64,000 nt of DNA from Diadema setosum (GCA_033980235.1 CM067069.1:20952650-21016649), one strand, 5' to 3'. Positions 1-12,737 are shown, counted from the first letter of the stretch. Made by a program: numbers and translations. Notes: generated from the letters alone by a model not told the origin.

Positions 1-1151
1 CAAGATAAAAAAAAATGTAATAAAATTTCACAAATAGATGTCTGTATAGGCCTCTTGCCTCCGCCCTTTGCCTTTGTCCTGCCTCTTATTTCCATGTCTG
101 TGGAGGGGTCGCTGTAAGGTCACTGCACTTAATCTCTTTCGTCCAGACGACTTCATATGCCATAGCTCATTTATTTTGCAAATTGGCAATATGACGAGTG
201 GGTGAGTTGAGACAGGCCCACTGGTATTGAGGAGGTCTGTTACATGATAGGTGCTGGTTGATTGCACTTGGCTGAAGTGAATTTTGGGAACCAAACCGGG
301 GCTGCTATCGCACCAAACCGTCATGCCCGGGAGACCTGTATCAGATGACCCTGTGTCTCATGTGAAAACCGACATGTGCATGATTTTTTAGGATTCCTTG
401 TGATTTGTGTGAGAATGAGGATTTACTGAAGCTAGTGGAGATGATGACAATGATGATGATGATGATGATGATGACGATGTCTAACAGATATACTGAAAAT
501 TATAAAAATGATGATGAACATGCTCATGCTGCTCATGCTCGTGATTGTGCTACCAATTTTTGATGATCATCATCATAGTTTGTTGTGTGTAATAGATGTA
601 TGTGATGGATTATACTTCTACTTGTATACACATATACATTTGTAAATGAAAATGTATAAATCTCATAGAAATATATGCTAAATAACTGACATGCAAGACT
701 CATGCAAATTAGATTAAGATATATACATTTTGAAGTCACCTTACCCTCCTCATAAGATAGAAATCAAAAGAGTTATGTATAAAGTGTACATACCTAGTTC
801 GGCAGTTTCCTTGTTCTGTTCTTACCTATGCAAGTAGATTAATTGTACACTGATTCACAATACTGTACGCTGTATTCTATCTTGTGTTTTTTTTTATGCT
901 GGATGATGTTTAACAGTAAAGGGCAAAATGTTAATGTGTTATACATTCCTGCACTACGGAAGTGTATTTTCTTTTTTGCACCATAGCTGGTGGAAACATG
1001 ATATAATCGGACTGTACGTATCCTAGAAGGAAAATCTCTTGGGGTTTATTCTAACCAGGATGGCCAGAAGGAATAATTTGTTTTCAGTGATTTCATCTAG
1101 ATTTTAAAGTGAAAGTGAAGTAAGAGAACATCCTGAAAAAAAAAACCCACC

Positions 1152-1182
<31 letters not shown>

Positions 1183-1270
1183 CAAGAAGTTCAATCATCA
1201 AACACCAATGCCTGAGAGTGTCACTTTGACCTGTAGGGAAATACTTAGAGAGATAGAGAGACAATAAGAG
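1..1270. other. intergenic, no gene recognised
   Basis: I see no supportable coding exon. The stretch holds a GAT trinucleotide tract at about 439-479 and an AAAAC pentanucleotide tract at about 1157-1187. Short reading frames here have no recognisable domain and no matching splice context. Confidence 0.5.
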
Positions 1271-1284
1271 TGAGAGAGGGAGAG

Positions 1285-1287
<3 letters not shown>

Positions 1288-1333
<46 letters not shown>

Positions 1334-1354
1334 TAGATATATATATATATATAT

Positions 1355-1399
<45 letters not shown>

Positions 1400-1462
1400 A
1401 TATGTAAATACATACATACATAATTTAGACAAAGAGAGAGAGGGAGAGAGAGAGAGAGAGAA
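1288..1462. repeat. compound microsatellite (AT)n-(GT)n-(GA)n
   Basis: A run of AT repeats with a few GATA interruptions is followed by a GT run of about 36 bases and then, after a short TATG/CATA spacer, a GA run. The 139-codon open frame across this stretch (1097-1516, minus strand) translates only to low-complexity Tyr/Ile and Thr/His runs and is not a gene. Confidence 0.95.
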
Positions 1463-4147
1463 GGAAACTAATGTGTAGACGCTTGTGCATGTACCCGGTA
1501 ATAGTACTCTCTGCACACAGTTTTCTTATCTTGTTCGTTCTGTTCTGCAGAAAATATTATTGAGTTGCATCACCTTCACTGATAAGGCATGCTTGAGTCC
1601 ATGCCAAAGAGAAAGTATTAAAGTTCACGTTACATGGATTAAAGCAGTTAAATCATTTGTACTTAGCCATGAGAGATAGTTGTTAGAAAACATTTGGCTG
1701 TTGTGAAAACTGTGATCATTGTACTTATGTGCTGTCTTTAAAGGCAGTGGACTTCTGATTGCAAGCATCATTATATTGGAATGGCAGTTTTTGGTTATTT
1801 TTATGAAGATGAAACCAATTTTTCCAGCAGTGGCATGTGATAACTTTCTCCTGGAATTTTTAAAACCAGCTTTAACCAGCCAGTATATAAAGAAATTGTC
1901 ATAAATTTAACATACAAGCAGTTTATATGATCTAGTGTTGTAACTTGTATTTTATAATAGCTCTTACTCTCATTTCTCTAAGTAAGTAGTAAGTTACATA
2001 TAAATATTTATTATACTCTGCATGTGTGAATATGTGTATGTATGTATGTATGTAAGCATGCATGTATATATGCATACATGTATTTGTTTCTCATGCCTTG
2101 TGAGGACAATTCCTACATTATACAGCCTCCTGTGAAACCCACTCACACACATAGGCCTATGGCCAAATGAATAAATGGTAATTAATTTTATTCTACACAG
2201 GCTGTAGCTGCATGACTATTGAGTTGTATTTTAGATACTACTTGTATTGTTCAAGGGTCTATAAAGTCAAGATTGTAGTAAAGAGAAAATGTTTGGGAGT
2301 AGACAACATTTTATCCAATCTTTCAATTAGTTTTCCTGAAGTCATGGCAACAAGAATCCCTGCTTCAACAAATATCTTCAATAGTCACAATGAAATCCTT
2401 CCCACCATATGATCAGTTGCTCGCAATTTCTTTGTACTTGAGATCGCCAATTGATGGAAATACAGAGAAATTGTAAACATATTTTCACTGCATATATCAC
2501 CATGAACTTGCAGAATGGGTGGACATCAAACTTCTGTATGAATGAGGATTGAGTGCTCCTAATATTGGAAAAGGCATCAAGCTTGGTTTAGCTTGCATTC
2601 AATTTTCAAAGGGCTCTGCCAACAACCTAATATGATATGGTCTATATCTTGTTGATACAGTGTTTTGCTACAATTTTAAACCAGAAACAATATATTTGGA
2701 TTTTTGATTTTGGCTGTGTCTGAGCTGTGTTCACCCCCTTTAAGAGTGTGGTTCAGAGATAGCAATGATTGGCAATTCCAGATTTATTACATTCTCCTTG
2801 ATTCCCCCAGCAGCTGAACACAAAGTGCATTGACACTCTTAATGGCACTATAGCAGCTGCAAAAATGGGGGAAAATAGCATCTTTGGATGGTAAGGTTCC
2901 TAATATATCCATAATATATTTCTCTCGTCTTTAACTAGTTGTAATATGGTTACTGTCTTTCTTCATGTGGACTTTACTTTCAGTATTGTTTGCAAACACA
3001 TTCTTCATAAGCGAGTGATGTTGGTTTCAATTTGTAAGATACAAACACAGCAATAGTCATGCCTTATCCAAGATGGGGAAAATATAATGGAATCAAATTT
3101 ATTGTCTTACTCCATGTCAGTCAAGTGATAGTCTGTTGTATCGTAGAACTACTCAAAAACAGTGGCAGTAATAGGATTTGAGCCAACATGAAAAGAATGT
3201 ATTATCTATTGTCCATAATTTACGAGAAAGTAAGAATGGCATGTGTCATGAAAGTATGATCAATATGTTTAGTGTTCAATTTGTCTGATGAAATATCAAA
3301 TGAATACAACTCTAAAGACTTGTTGAAGTGGACATCTTTCTCTTTATCATGTATCTTCATTTTTCATAGGTATCCACTCATTTAGTGACAACGCCATAGA
3401 TTGTGAGAATAAGGAAAGATTTGAGTAGTGAAGAGTTTTATTACTTTTCTAGAACATGAGCATTGTGTTCACATGTTTCAGTATCAAGAAAGGAATACAA
3501 GATCTCCTTGTACTGAATGCTACATCCTTTCATACAAAACATCAAGTAACTACATATGTACGAGAACTATGCCTGATTTTCTTCACATCGAAAGGCATAC
3601 ATAGATATGCCAACTGGTTTCACATATTCACAACTATATCTACATGTATAAATCATACGACTTCAAACAGGTCAACATTATCACAGACATGCAGAGAGAG
3701 AACTTTAAAAGGAAATGACAGATATAATATTCATAACAAAAGGTCACAAATGCTAGTGTTCTGCTGCCTATTTTTCATATGTACAAAGCTCGAACTATAA
3801 ATTGTTATACATGTGGGCTTAGTCACTTCAAAATTATAGTTCAAGCTACACAATCTATTTTCTATTTTTTTTTTTACATGCTGAACAAGACACAATATGA
3901 AAACTACACGTATAACTAATCCAGTATAGAGTGTCCCTGCAAAAGTTTGGATGAGAACATCAGATAACATCTTCTGATAAGTTCAAACTAAGCTAGAGTT
4001 GAAACCATAAATGACAAAATAAGACACTATGGAATAAGTGTCTTACAGCAATGAGACATCTAAAAAAAAAAATTGTAGATTAATTGAATGATCTTCATCA
4101 AATCATATTCTCTCTTTTTTTGTTACAACACAATGATCGTTGGTTTA
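1463..4147. other. intergenic, nothing recognised
   Basis: AT-rich spacer. No conserved protein motif was seen in the open frames, the longest of which is 114 codons at 3456-3800. A short ATGT/GTAT tract lies at about 2030-2080. Confidence 0.45.
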
Positions 4148-4359
4148 CTGTACAAGCTGAAATTTTCGCGGTTGGTTTTATTTTCGCGAATTTCGCGAAT
4201 CGCCTTTGACCGCGAAAATAACAACACGTGAAATAAACAACGCGCAAATAACTAAGTTCGGTTAGACCCTCGCAACCGCGAAATTAACAACACACGAAAA
4301 TGTCCAGCCAAGTAGCAATTCACGAAAATATCTGTACGTGAAAATTTCAGCTCGTACAG
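4148..4359. mobile_element. Tc1/mariner-type MITE with TA target duplication
   Basis: The 212-bp element is bounded by TA on both sides. Its terminal inverted repeats read CTGTACAAGCTGAAATTTTC at the left and GAAAATTTCAGCTCGTACAG at the right. The interior is rich in TTCGCG/CGCGAA words and has no transposase frame. TA duplications with CTG/CAG ends are typical of non-autonomous Tc1/mariner/pogo elements. It shares its design, though not its exact ends, with the copies at 10234-10453 and 10528-10751. Confidence 0.85.
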
Positions 4360-6258
4360 TAGTTGGTGGAGTCTATAGACGCACTGACATACATCGATTG
4401 GAGAGAACTCATCCACTGTTTGATAATCATGATTTTCTTTTTTTTTGGGGGGGGGGGGGGGTTGAAGGAGGTTGTAGCAATAAAAGAATGTAGTAACTTT
4501 TTTTGACATATTAACATTTTTATGTGCCGTTGTATAGTAAAGTAATTACAGCAAGTATACTAACATTCATGTATTCGGTTAACTGAACACATAAAAATAT
4601 GTCATATATGTACTGAAGAGTGACTAGGACGCAAGGGATGTAATATCACAAGAGCATTAATGAATGCTTTCATCTTTGGTTAGAAACAAGACAAGCAAGC
4701 TACCCATTCAAACAAATGCTTTTACTTTTTCATTGTTTAGCATTAACACTCAGCACAGTAATTGGGATTACAATGTGTAAACAGGAATTGTTTTTTTTTT
4801 TCTTTTTTTTTTCTGCAAGACTAATTTAGTGCAATTCCCATACTCTATGCATATTTCATTCTACCATATAATGCCATCAACACAGTCTATCCTAAATGTA
4901 GGACAGATATTTACATGTGTAATGCCACAGATGACTGGCACTGTTTCAGAATATTTTCTGTTTTACGAGAAAAATTACAGTAAATCCACCATATGATACT
5001 TCATTCACAAAACTGTAATCAAAATATCAGTCTAACTGCTGAATTTGTTAAATCAAACAGACTTACTTTCATGAACAAACTGAAGAAGTTCAGATGCACA
5101 AAATCCTTGTACAATGCAAGGAATATGAAATAGATATATGTTTTGTCACAAAGTTCACAAAATAATGCAGAGTGGAGTTGTATGACTTATCCTCTACACA
5201 CACGATTTGGAGAGAAAAGAAACTAATAAAAACCACTTAGCCATGAACTTGTAGCAACATCAACATACTGCTGAAATAAAACTAGAAGGTTACTTTTAAA
5301 GTACAGGTAATAATGACATGATAACATAGGTTAAAAGTATAATTCACCATCTTGGCACTTCTACAGTCTAGCAACACAGTCTAACACAATTATGGTTTTT
5401 TCCAAGCTCATAGATATGAGTGTTTGAACCTTACATAGCGTGATAGTAATGTAACACTGATACTTCTTTTCATTTCATTTTAAAGCCATGTTTGTGAGAT
5501 GTTAGCATTTCTAGCTCTACAAAGCTATGTACAGCCACAAGTCACATAGTCAGCTATATACACTTATAATACAAAAAGACATTTAGGTTAACAGGTCTTT
5601 TGAATGCTAGCATGTCATCATCCGGCATTGAAAGTTATTAACCATGGGGTACATTGTATGTCGCTCAAGTTGGTGACTGAAGGCTGGAGAAAATTCAGCT
5701 TTACTGAAAATGCTGCTGTAGATATTGTGAGTTTTGAATTTATGTCTAAAGTTCATGACAAGTGAAACCATTGAAATGTGACATCTTTTTCAGAAATTCA
5801 AGTTACCGAAAGTTTTATTCTTCATTCTGAGAATTTTCTGGTGACTATGTTGCATTTTCCATTTCTTACAGAAATCACTCATTTGGCAAAAATATGGTGT
5901 CATTATTGCACTGCATGCAAAATTCCTGTTGACTCTCTTTCTATTAGAGATGAGTAAATCTTGTGAGGAAGGCAAGAAACTTTTTAAAAATGAAGATATA
6001 TAAATAGGAAAAGACACAAATCTTTCTACATAAACATATTCTAAGGCAGACAAAAGAAAAAATACCATTTTAAAAGTCATACATGTAAACAGTAATCAAA
6101 AGCAAATCTAAGCAAGTACAGTGAGCAATGATAGGCTGTTGAAGATAACAACAGTGGTGGATCACATACACAGTGCAGTGAGAATTCTGTTAAGAACCTG
6201 TGTGCTGGGGTCTTGGGGCTTGGTGCAGTGTCAGCCCTGGGATGAGGCTAAGGTGTGC
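4360..6258. other. intergenic; poly(G) tract
   Basis: No gene recognised. A run of 15 G lies at 4447-4461, following a T run. AATAAA occurs on the minus strand at about 5811-5816 and could serve the minus-strand Myb/SANT gene that ends near 6.3 kb, but this is only positional. Confidence 0.4.
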
Positions 6259-6435
6259 AGGGACCTGAAGTGGTCCTGGACCAGGGTGTCCTGGAGCCTG
6301 GTGTGGACTCTGGCCCTGATGTGGCACCTGGACCTGGTGAGGTGACGAACCCTGATGTGGCAGATCCATGATGCATTCCTGGTTGCTGGTGCTGCCCAGG
6401 AGCCTGCTGTGGTGCCTGGCTCTGGTGTTGGAGCG

Positions 6436-6916
6436 TCAGGCCTTGGTGTTGCTGCGCAGCAGCTTGGTGCTGCTGAGGAGGTGCTTGATGCTGGGTGGCA
6501 TTCCCTGGTGCTGGGACACTGCCACTTGGTGCTGCTGCTGCTGCTGCTGCTGGGGCCTCATACTTTGGTGTTGGAGGGACGAGGATTCTGCTGCTTCCTG
6601 GCGCTGGGTGGAGCGTGGCCTCCCTCTTCGTCCGGTTCCCTGCTGAGGCACCTGCAGGGGTTGGCCCTGCTGGGGAGAGGGCGTCTCTGTGTTGTGAGGA
6701 GACATGTCATCGCCCTGTTGCTGTGGGCTCTGCAAGAAGAAAGGCAGGAACCGACTACCGCAGTCAAGTTCCAGCTGGCGCACCCTGAGATACACAGCCT
6801 CGGTTGGGGTGGGGATGAAAGGGGGATCCCCTGGCTGCTGTGCTTTCAACTTGGCCTCCACCTGTCTCCCCTGTTGCACCATATACTTCCAGCAGTACCT
6901 CAGGTCACGAATGGTT
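6436..6916 (-). CDS. Myb/SANT-like protein, last exon: end of DNA-binding domain plus Gln/Pro-rich tail
   Basis: On the minus strand this exon follows a CATAG acceptor (intron side 6917-6920) and joins the 7389-7587 exon in phase: AG + A completes an Arg codon. The first residues, RTIRDLRYCWKYM, are the last helix of a Myb/SANT-like domain (Myb_DNA-bind_5 type), where an R-T-x-x-x-L-R-x-x-W-K pattern is usual. A linker with PTPTEAVYLRVRQLE follows, then a tail rich in Gln, Pro, His and Ser with a run of seven Gln encoded by CAG repeats. The displayed frame stops at 6436-6438, but Gln-rich sequence (HQAPPQQHQAAAQQHQ) continues in a neighbouring frame as far as about 6260, so one or two single-base indels probably break the tail. 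Predicted role: a nuclear DNA-binding protein, possibly a transposon-derived or NAIF1-like regulator. Its target is unknown. Confidence 0.65.
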
Positions 6917-7388
6917 CTATGGTGTAGGACAAAATGGACAGAGTCATGGGGCTGTGTACCAAGATGACAAATAACAAAATCCAATTCATGTGCATACCTT
7001 GATGGCATATTACAGGCACAAGAATAAGCACAAATTTGGGGAGGATCACTCATAGGTATCAGACTGTCAACCAAACAGGATAGCACACACTTTTCTGATG
7101 AGTATTGTTTCTTACTCTAAATGTGTAATGAATGGTTTTCTTCTCATTACTGAAAATTTAGTTTTCCTAGACAAATATCCCAAAGTAAGGTGATGTTCTA
7201 GTGTCAAAAGGAATTGTAAATGATGAAAGACAGAGAAAGAAACTGCAGTTAAATGCAGGGAAAAAAAATCAGGTGGTAGCAGAATTATCAGAAATAACAT
7301 ATTCCTTGAATCACTTTGCCTATGAAAGCCCTCTTATGTCACTGAAAGACACAAATATTTGGTTAAATTTCAAGTTTTGTTGGCCTAC

Positions 7389-7587
7389 CTCTGGGTGACA
7401 GCACGAGGGTCCTCATTGTAGTTGTCATGGATCTCCTGCCAGGCCCCGTCCCTGCGGAGCTCGCAGGTGAGCTCCGGCCCGGTCAGCATGACGTCCGACC
7501 ACCTGTTGGTGACCAGCTCCAAGAGGAGCTCCTTCTCATACAACTTGTACACGGTGCGCTTGCCTCGTTGTTTCACGTTGGGCAGGT
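7389..7587 (-). CDS. Myb/SANT-like protein, internal exon with N-terminal part of DNA-binding domain
   Basis: The exon has a good acceptor (CTCTCACAG before ACCTGCC) and donor (CAGAG followed by GTAGG) on the minus strand. It encodes KQRGKRTVYKLYEKELLLEL, then AWQEIHDNYN and AVTQ. That is the first and second helices of a Myb/SANT-like domain: an E-x-x-L-L-L-E-L helix, then a helix with a conserved Trp and an Asn after the Phe/Tyr. With the 6436-6916 exon it makes a complete domain. The exon begins with two bases of a split codon, so an upstream exon ending in phase 1 is needed. The exon at 9302-9672 ends in phase 0, so either another exon lies between them, an indel changes the phase, or they are separate genes. 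Base composition is clearly more GC-rich than the flanking DNA. Confidence 0.7.
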
Positions 7588-9301
7588 CTGTGAGAGGCGG
7601 ACACGGGATTTCTTGGGGATGACATGCATGTGTGGTGGAAGCACGGTCAATGCGAAATGTCACGTCACGTTCAACGGAAAGGAAAAAAAAAGACATGCAT
7701 AGGGGTTCACACATGGAAGAAACAACAGAGGTCATGAACGTAATACAAATGTATAATGGTGCATAAAGGTACATTCATTATCAACAGATTGGGCACAGAA
7801 ATCGGGCTTGGTTACTGGTACATGCAACAAACGGTTAGACTAGAAAATTTTTCATCATATTAAATATTCTTTTAAAAGAGCCTTTGCTGCAAGTGCATCT
7901 CTTCCACACAAAACTGTTACTTTGTTGAGATAATAAGCCAGTTTGGAGTTAGCTCATGGGCACGTTCGTATGAATGACCTCTCTTTTTCTCAGTCAGTTA
8001 GGGGCACTTTACTCATTTTCAGAGCAATATGTTAATGTATAAGCTTTACCTAACATTTCATGGGATTCATAGATCCTGTTCAAACAAAGAATGAACTTGC
8101 GTAGACCAGATGACCAGAATGATCCATCAATTAACACTTGGGAAAGCATCCATTACATGATTTTGCATTGAATGTATTAACAATATCTTTCTATTGATAT
8201 TGCCAAATACCATGTTTGCTGTCAGGTGGATGTGCTGGCAAGCAGCATATAAGTATTACATGAATAATCATTACATCACAGATGCTTATCCAGTGAATTT
8301 AAAAACCAACATGCATGTTGGTACAAAGGTACAAATGACCTTTTTTCTGCTCATGCACATAGTGGAACTGCGAACTGGCTTATAATCATGATGATCAGCT
8401 TTGAAGCTGGATTGACAATGATTTTGTGTTACAATGAACTGATTGCTTGTGCATAGTGTTAAAGCAAGCTTCTGACTCCATTCCATATGTAGGTATATTA
8501 ACACAGATTACAGCTTGGAGTTAAATCAGTTTGATTCTAAATCTCAGGCCACAAACTACATGGATGTCATCATGTATTCTTTTCTTTTGTGGGAGAACAA
8601 TTCTCTTATTCTTAGAATAATACATTCAGTAGCATTCCATCACTAACTTTTAAAAATACAAGTGGTCTTGAATAGTTGATTTGGCTTTGTATAAGAGTTG
8701 AGATTTAATCCCAACTATCTTCTGTTCCTGCAAGGTATGAGGAATAATCTGAAAGAAAGTGCTTTGTAGATTTATGTGTCTATGATATTGCTCATGCAGT
8801 GTTAAACAAACGTATACAGGACATAATGCCTTATCAACTAGTACATGCATGTTATCTATTGCTACAGTCATCATAAGATGGGTAATTTAACAGAAATGAA
8901 ACTCATGACAAGTTTAAATAGCTTTCCATATGACAAAGGTTGGAAGTATGGCAGTTAATCCCCCTTCTTTCTTAATTGATGTACATTCTACAAATAAAAT
9001 TATCTATTTTTGTTTCCCTTCAGTAAAGCTGCATAAACAAAGGGACAGCCAAGATGTACAAGGTAATAGCTTGTGCATTCAAGCATGCAATAAGCTCTGT
9101 CTTTGCCAGCAAGCAAATCATGAAATTCTTTTGGATCTAATATTTATTGAAATAGGAAGATAAAAAGATGGCAAAATTTTGCTGCAACGTTTGAAAAATG
9201 CTAAAAGATGTCATACTTCCCATCTGTGTCATAATGGTTGTACGTGATTGCAAAGAACGGGGATAAAACTACAGAAAAAGGACAAGGAAAGTTGACTGTA
9301 C
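7588..9301. other. intron or intergenic between two Myb/SANT exons
   Basis: No exon recognised. If the two Myb/SANT domains belong to one gene, this is its intron and may hide a small linking exon. Confidence 0.4.
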
Positions 9302-9672
9302 CCGCACCGTCTTCCATCTTCCAGTGGAGGCATCAAGGAGCAAGGCCCGGTAGTTGACCAGCCGTTTCCGCCCATTCAGGTACTCCATCACTATCTGCAT
9401 CGGGGGCAGCTTGGGGAACTGAACCTGTGTCACATACTTCCAGGCACCCCGCAAGTCGTCGGAGCTGCGCCGCGACACTGTGTCGCGGTGAGCATTGAAG
9501 AGGAGCGTGATTTCCGTCCAGGCACGGTCGCAGTTGAAGAGGACCTTGCCCTCCTTTCGCTTGTCGGTGATGGCGGGGAGGTTGGCTCGATGAGCTCCAT
9601 CAAGATCTGCTTCTCGATCTTCGTGTACGTCTTGCGACGATACTTTGGTGGCATTTTGAGTGGCATTAACAT
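9302..9672 (-). CDS. Myb/SANT-like DNA-binding domain exon, probable first coding exon (frame broken)
   Basis: The minus-strand start is ATG at 9672, or at 9654 for MPPKYRRKTYTKIEKQIL. That basic start plus an E-K-x-I-L-M-E-L-I helix opens a Myb/SANT-like domain. The rest, ITDKRKEGK, then DRAWTEITLLFNAH, then SRRSSDDLRGAWKYV, lies one frame over. The frames meet near 9580-9590, so one base appears to be missing (or two added) inside an otherwise clear domain. After the domain comes FPKLPPMQIVMEYLNGRKRL and then TGRWKTVR, directly followed by a GTACAG donor at 9301-9296. The domain resembles but is not identical to the one at 6.4-7.6 kb, pointing to a two-domain protein or tandem paralogues. 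Predicted role: nuclear DNA binding. The break may be a sequencing error or real decay. Confidence 0.6.
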
Positions 9673-10233
9673 TCAGCACGATTTAGGTAGAAACCTGCAT
9701 GGAAGGAGCAAGAACATTCGAGGGAGTGTTATACCATTTCATTACCGGTACCTGGACATGAATCCCGGCGAAGGGAGAAAAATATTCATCCATATGGAAT
9801 ATGTGTCTGTAATATACAGAACGACAAACAGTGTTCAAAACACACAAATTAATTCACAGCAACACACTCTATGCTTGTGACCAGGTAGATATTACATGCA
9901 AAGTATGACAACAGCTGATAAAATAAAGGGGACTAGCCTCTTTCCAGACTGATACGTACAGGTATAAAGATTGAATTTAACAAATGTGAAAAAAAAAATT
10001 ACAGCCATGGAACAAGGCTACGGCAAGTTGCCTGTGTCTCTCAGTCCTTGTGGTCAACTGTGGCACCAATTACCTGCTTTGCCAGAAAATTTAATTACCT
10101 CATTTTCACAGCCACTGTGGTGGATGCATTTGGATTCTTACCGCTGTATAGCCTTAACTTATTACTCTGTGGTGAGATGATGAAATATGCTACTCAGCTT
10201 GACTTGGCTTGATATGATTCAGGAGGTTGAATA
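9673..10233. other. upstream region of the minus-strand Myb/SANT exon
   Basis: Presumed 5' flank of the minus-strand gene. No promoter element is clear enough to name. Confidence 0.3.
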
Positions 10234-10453
10234 CTGTATACGCCATATATTTCGCGAGTCTAAATTTTCGCGAATCGGGAATTCCCGACGATTTCGTGAG
10301 CGGTTAAATTCGCAATTGTGGAGCCCTGCGCTGAACGGAGAAATGTAGACGCGTACAGAGTCAATATTTTCGCATGTTTTTAATTTCGTGAATAGCATCC
10401 GACTCGTGAAATTCGCGAAAATAAAAACCTCGAGAAATATTTGGCGTATACAG
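10234..10453 (+). mobile_element. Tc1/mariner-type MITE, TTCGCG family, copy 1
   Basis: The 220-bp element lies between TA dinucleotides. Its ends read CTGTATACGCCATATATTTC and, at the right, AATATTTGGCGTATACAG. The inside carries TTCGCGAA-type words and no transposase frame. Its sequence matches the reverse complement of the next element along. Confidence 0.88.
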
Positions 10454-10527
10454 TATGACTTGGGACCATATAGATTGCTATGCCATGATGGTTTGTGTTG
10501 TGACTCCAGTTGGCATTTAAACAAGTA

Positions 10528-10751
10528 CTGTATACGCCGTATATTTCGTGAGGTTTTTATTTTGCAAATTTTGCTATTCGCAAAATTAAAATCACGCAAA
10601 AATATTGACTCTGATCCTGATATGAATGTGACGTACGCGTATACATTACTCTGTTCAGTGCACAACTCCATGATCGCGAATTTAACCACTCGCAGTATCA
10701 TCGGGAAGTCTCGATTCACGAAAATTTAGACTTGCTATATGCCGTATACAG
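10528..10751 (-). mobile_element. Tc1/mariner-type MITE, TTCGCG family, copy 2 (inverted)
   Basis: The 224-bp element is flanked by TA. Its ends read CTGTATACGCCGTATATTTC and TATATGCCGTATACAG. Read as the reverse complement it follows copy 1 along most of its length, with scattered substitutions (for example GTTAAATTCGC and the CACTGAACAGAG/CGCTGAACGGAG block). Confidence 0.88.
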
Positions 10752-12700
10752 TATAAAAGTCCAGGATGCGAAGTGATTATTTACTTCACACATTACCAAT
10801 GGAACTGGTGGCAAAAATGGCCACCTTCATTGAAAGTCACTTGCCCAAGTGAGGCAAAGAATGTCTATGGGGCAATTGAGCACTCATCTATTGTTTCAGT
10901 AGCAGTTTTCATATGGACAACTTAAGATGTGGTCAGTTGGCAGAATTTTTAGCGAGTAGGTCATCTCAATTCAGGTCACGGGTGTCCAGTTAGGCGAGTG
11001 TGGATGACAGCGTGCTTCCAGCATATTTTAATCTAAGTTTGTTAAAGAAAAAAAAATACCACAAAAAAAGGAAATAAAAAGCAAGTGCTAATTTCATACA
11101 TCTATATATTTACTGTATCTACTCATGTACCTTGAGAAAAAATGACTTAAGATGTGAGGCCAAAGAGCTGACTGTCTGAGGTACATGAGAACAAAACTTG
11201 TTTTACAGAATGCCATTCCTCCAGAATTTCAGAATTCTGAGGGCACATGTCCCTCATTCTTCAGATGTTCATCAGATGGCTTCAAGGGTAGCCAGCTCAC
11301 ACAAGCAGGGGATAACTTGGTGGAGAATGAAATATTCATGTCATGTCCCAAATCTTGTTTAGCTGCTGTAATCCTATATGGCAGGGCTCAGACACATCAG
11401 TACAGTGTTTCAACCAGGCAAACGTGAGAGCGTAGACAAGAGGAAATCGAGGGGGGGGGGGGGGGGGGAGAAGACAGATGAATGGGTGCATGGAAGGATG
11501 AAAGTAAGGTGATGCAAGAGAGGAGAAAAAAGACACTAGGCAAAAATTGGAAAGGCAACATTGAGAACAGGGAGGCATCCCACCTCCCTTTTGAGAAGGA
11601 CTGAGATAAAGAGAGAACTGTGCTGAATATACAGTAAGTTGGGAACAGTTGATGAAACACAATGTGACAAAAATAACATTGCAATGATAATGCATATGGA
11701 GATAGAATTAACATATTAACAGTTATACAGATAGTTGGAAGAAAATTAGAGCAGGAGATCTGAGAATATGGACAGGGAGATAGTGGAAGGAACAAAGAAT
11801 GGAGAATCAACGGACAAAAGGTGGCTGCTAGCTTGAGAAAATAAGGGAAGGGAATCTGTGAGAAATTGCAAGAAATATATAGAAAGTTGGATGTCATGGG
11901 AAAGATATGCTGGCACTCGGAATGAGAATTGAATGCATTGAGAAAACAGATATAAGGCTGATTAGAACAGTGAAAGGAAATATCATTACCCTCCCCCACC
12001 CCTCCCAAAAATGTAAGGGAAGAGGATTCAAGAAAAATATAAGGTGTAAGAAGTGAAGCAGGGATGGAATTTCAAAGGATGCTGAGAGTAAAGTGAAGAA
12101 ATGGGTAACAGGGGCCATATCATATGAGGCGAGGGGGGGGGGGGGTGGGGGGCATGGCCGGGGGTTGAATTGGGCAAAATTGCTGCCTATTAATATTTGG
12201 ACAAATGGGAATGTCTTGTCAGAATCCCCCCTTTGTAAGATTAACTGCGATGGGACAGAATATGTCGAAACAGATACCCTGAGAAATCAAGTCTCGAGTC
12301 TTAATGGATGCAGCGAGCCACGTGGATGTATTCCCCGTCTGGCCCAATGCAATGTGGATAGGAAGTCTCAACATCAATTTGTTTGATCATTACTTTTCAT
12401 CTGTCAGAATCTTGCTCAGACCATTGCCACGGGAGCCGGTCATCCAAATTGCATTGTGCATGCACATCTTCCTGGACTAATAAGATTCATTTTCTGATCA
12501 TGTATCTTTATTTGATAAGAATGGCATATCTGCCATATTACTACATTTCCTCTTCTTCATGTCTTTTCTCCATCAGTTGAAGCAAGCAGAAATGAATCGC
12601 ATGCTAAAAGTAATGGTGGTTAAAAAAACTAAAACAAGTAGATTTATTACTGCAAGAATGCATAATGTATGTACACATCCCGATTCCTTCACATATATGC

Positions 12701-12737
<37 letters not shown>

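Noticed and set aside
1097..1516. 139-codon minus-strand ORF
   Set aside because: It spans AT, GT and GA microsatellites and translates to low-complexity runs.
6355..6927. 190-codon plus-strand ORF
   Set aside because: It is the antisense shadow of the minus-strand Myb/SANT exon and its CAG-rich tail (Leu runs are reversed Gln codons).
11397..12008. 203-codon minus-strand ORF
   Set aside because: Purine-rich DNA read in reverse gives Leu/Ser/Phe-rich sequence with no domain and no splice support.
11185..12386. cysteine-containing frames as upstream MEGF9 exons
   Set aside because: Cysteine spacing does not fit a laminin EGF module and no phase-1 donor joins to 13028.
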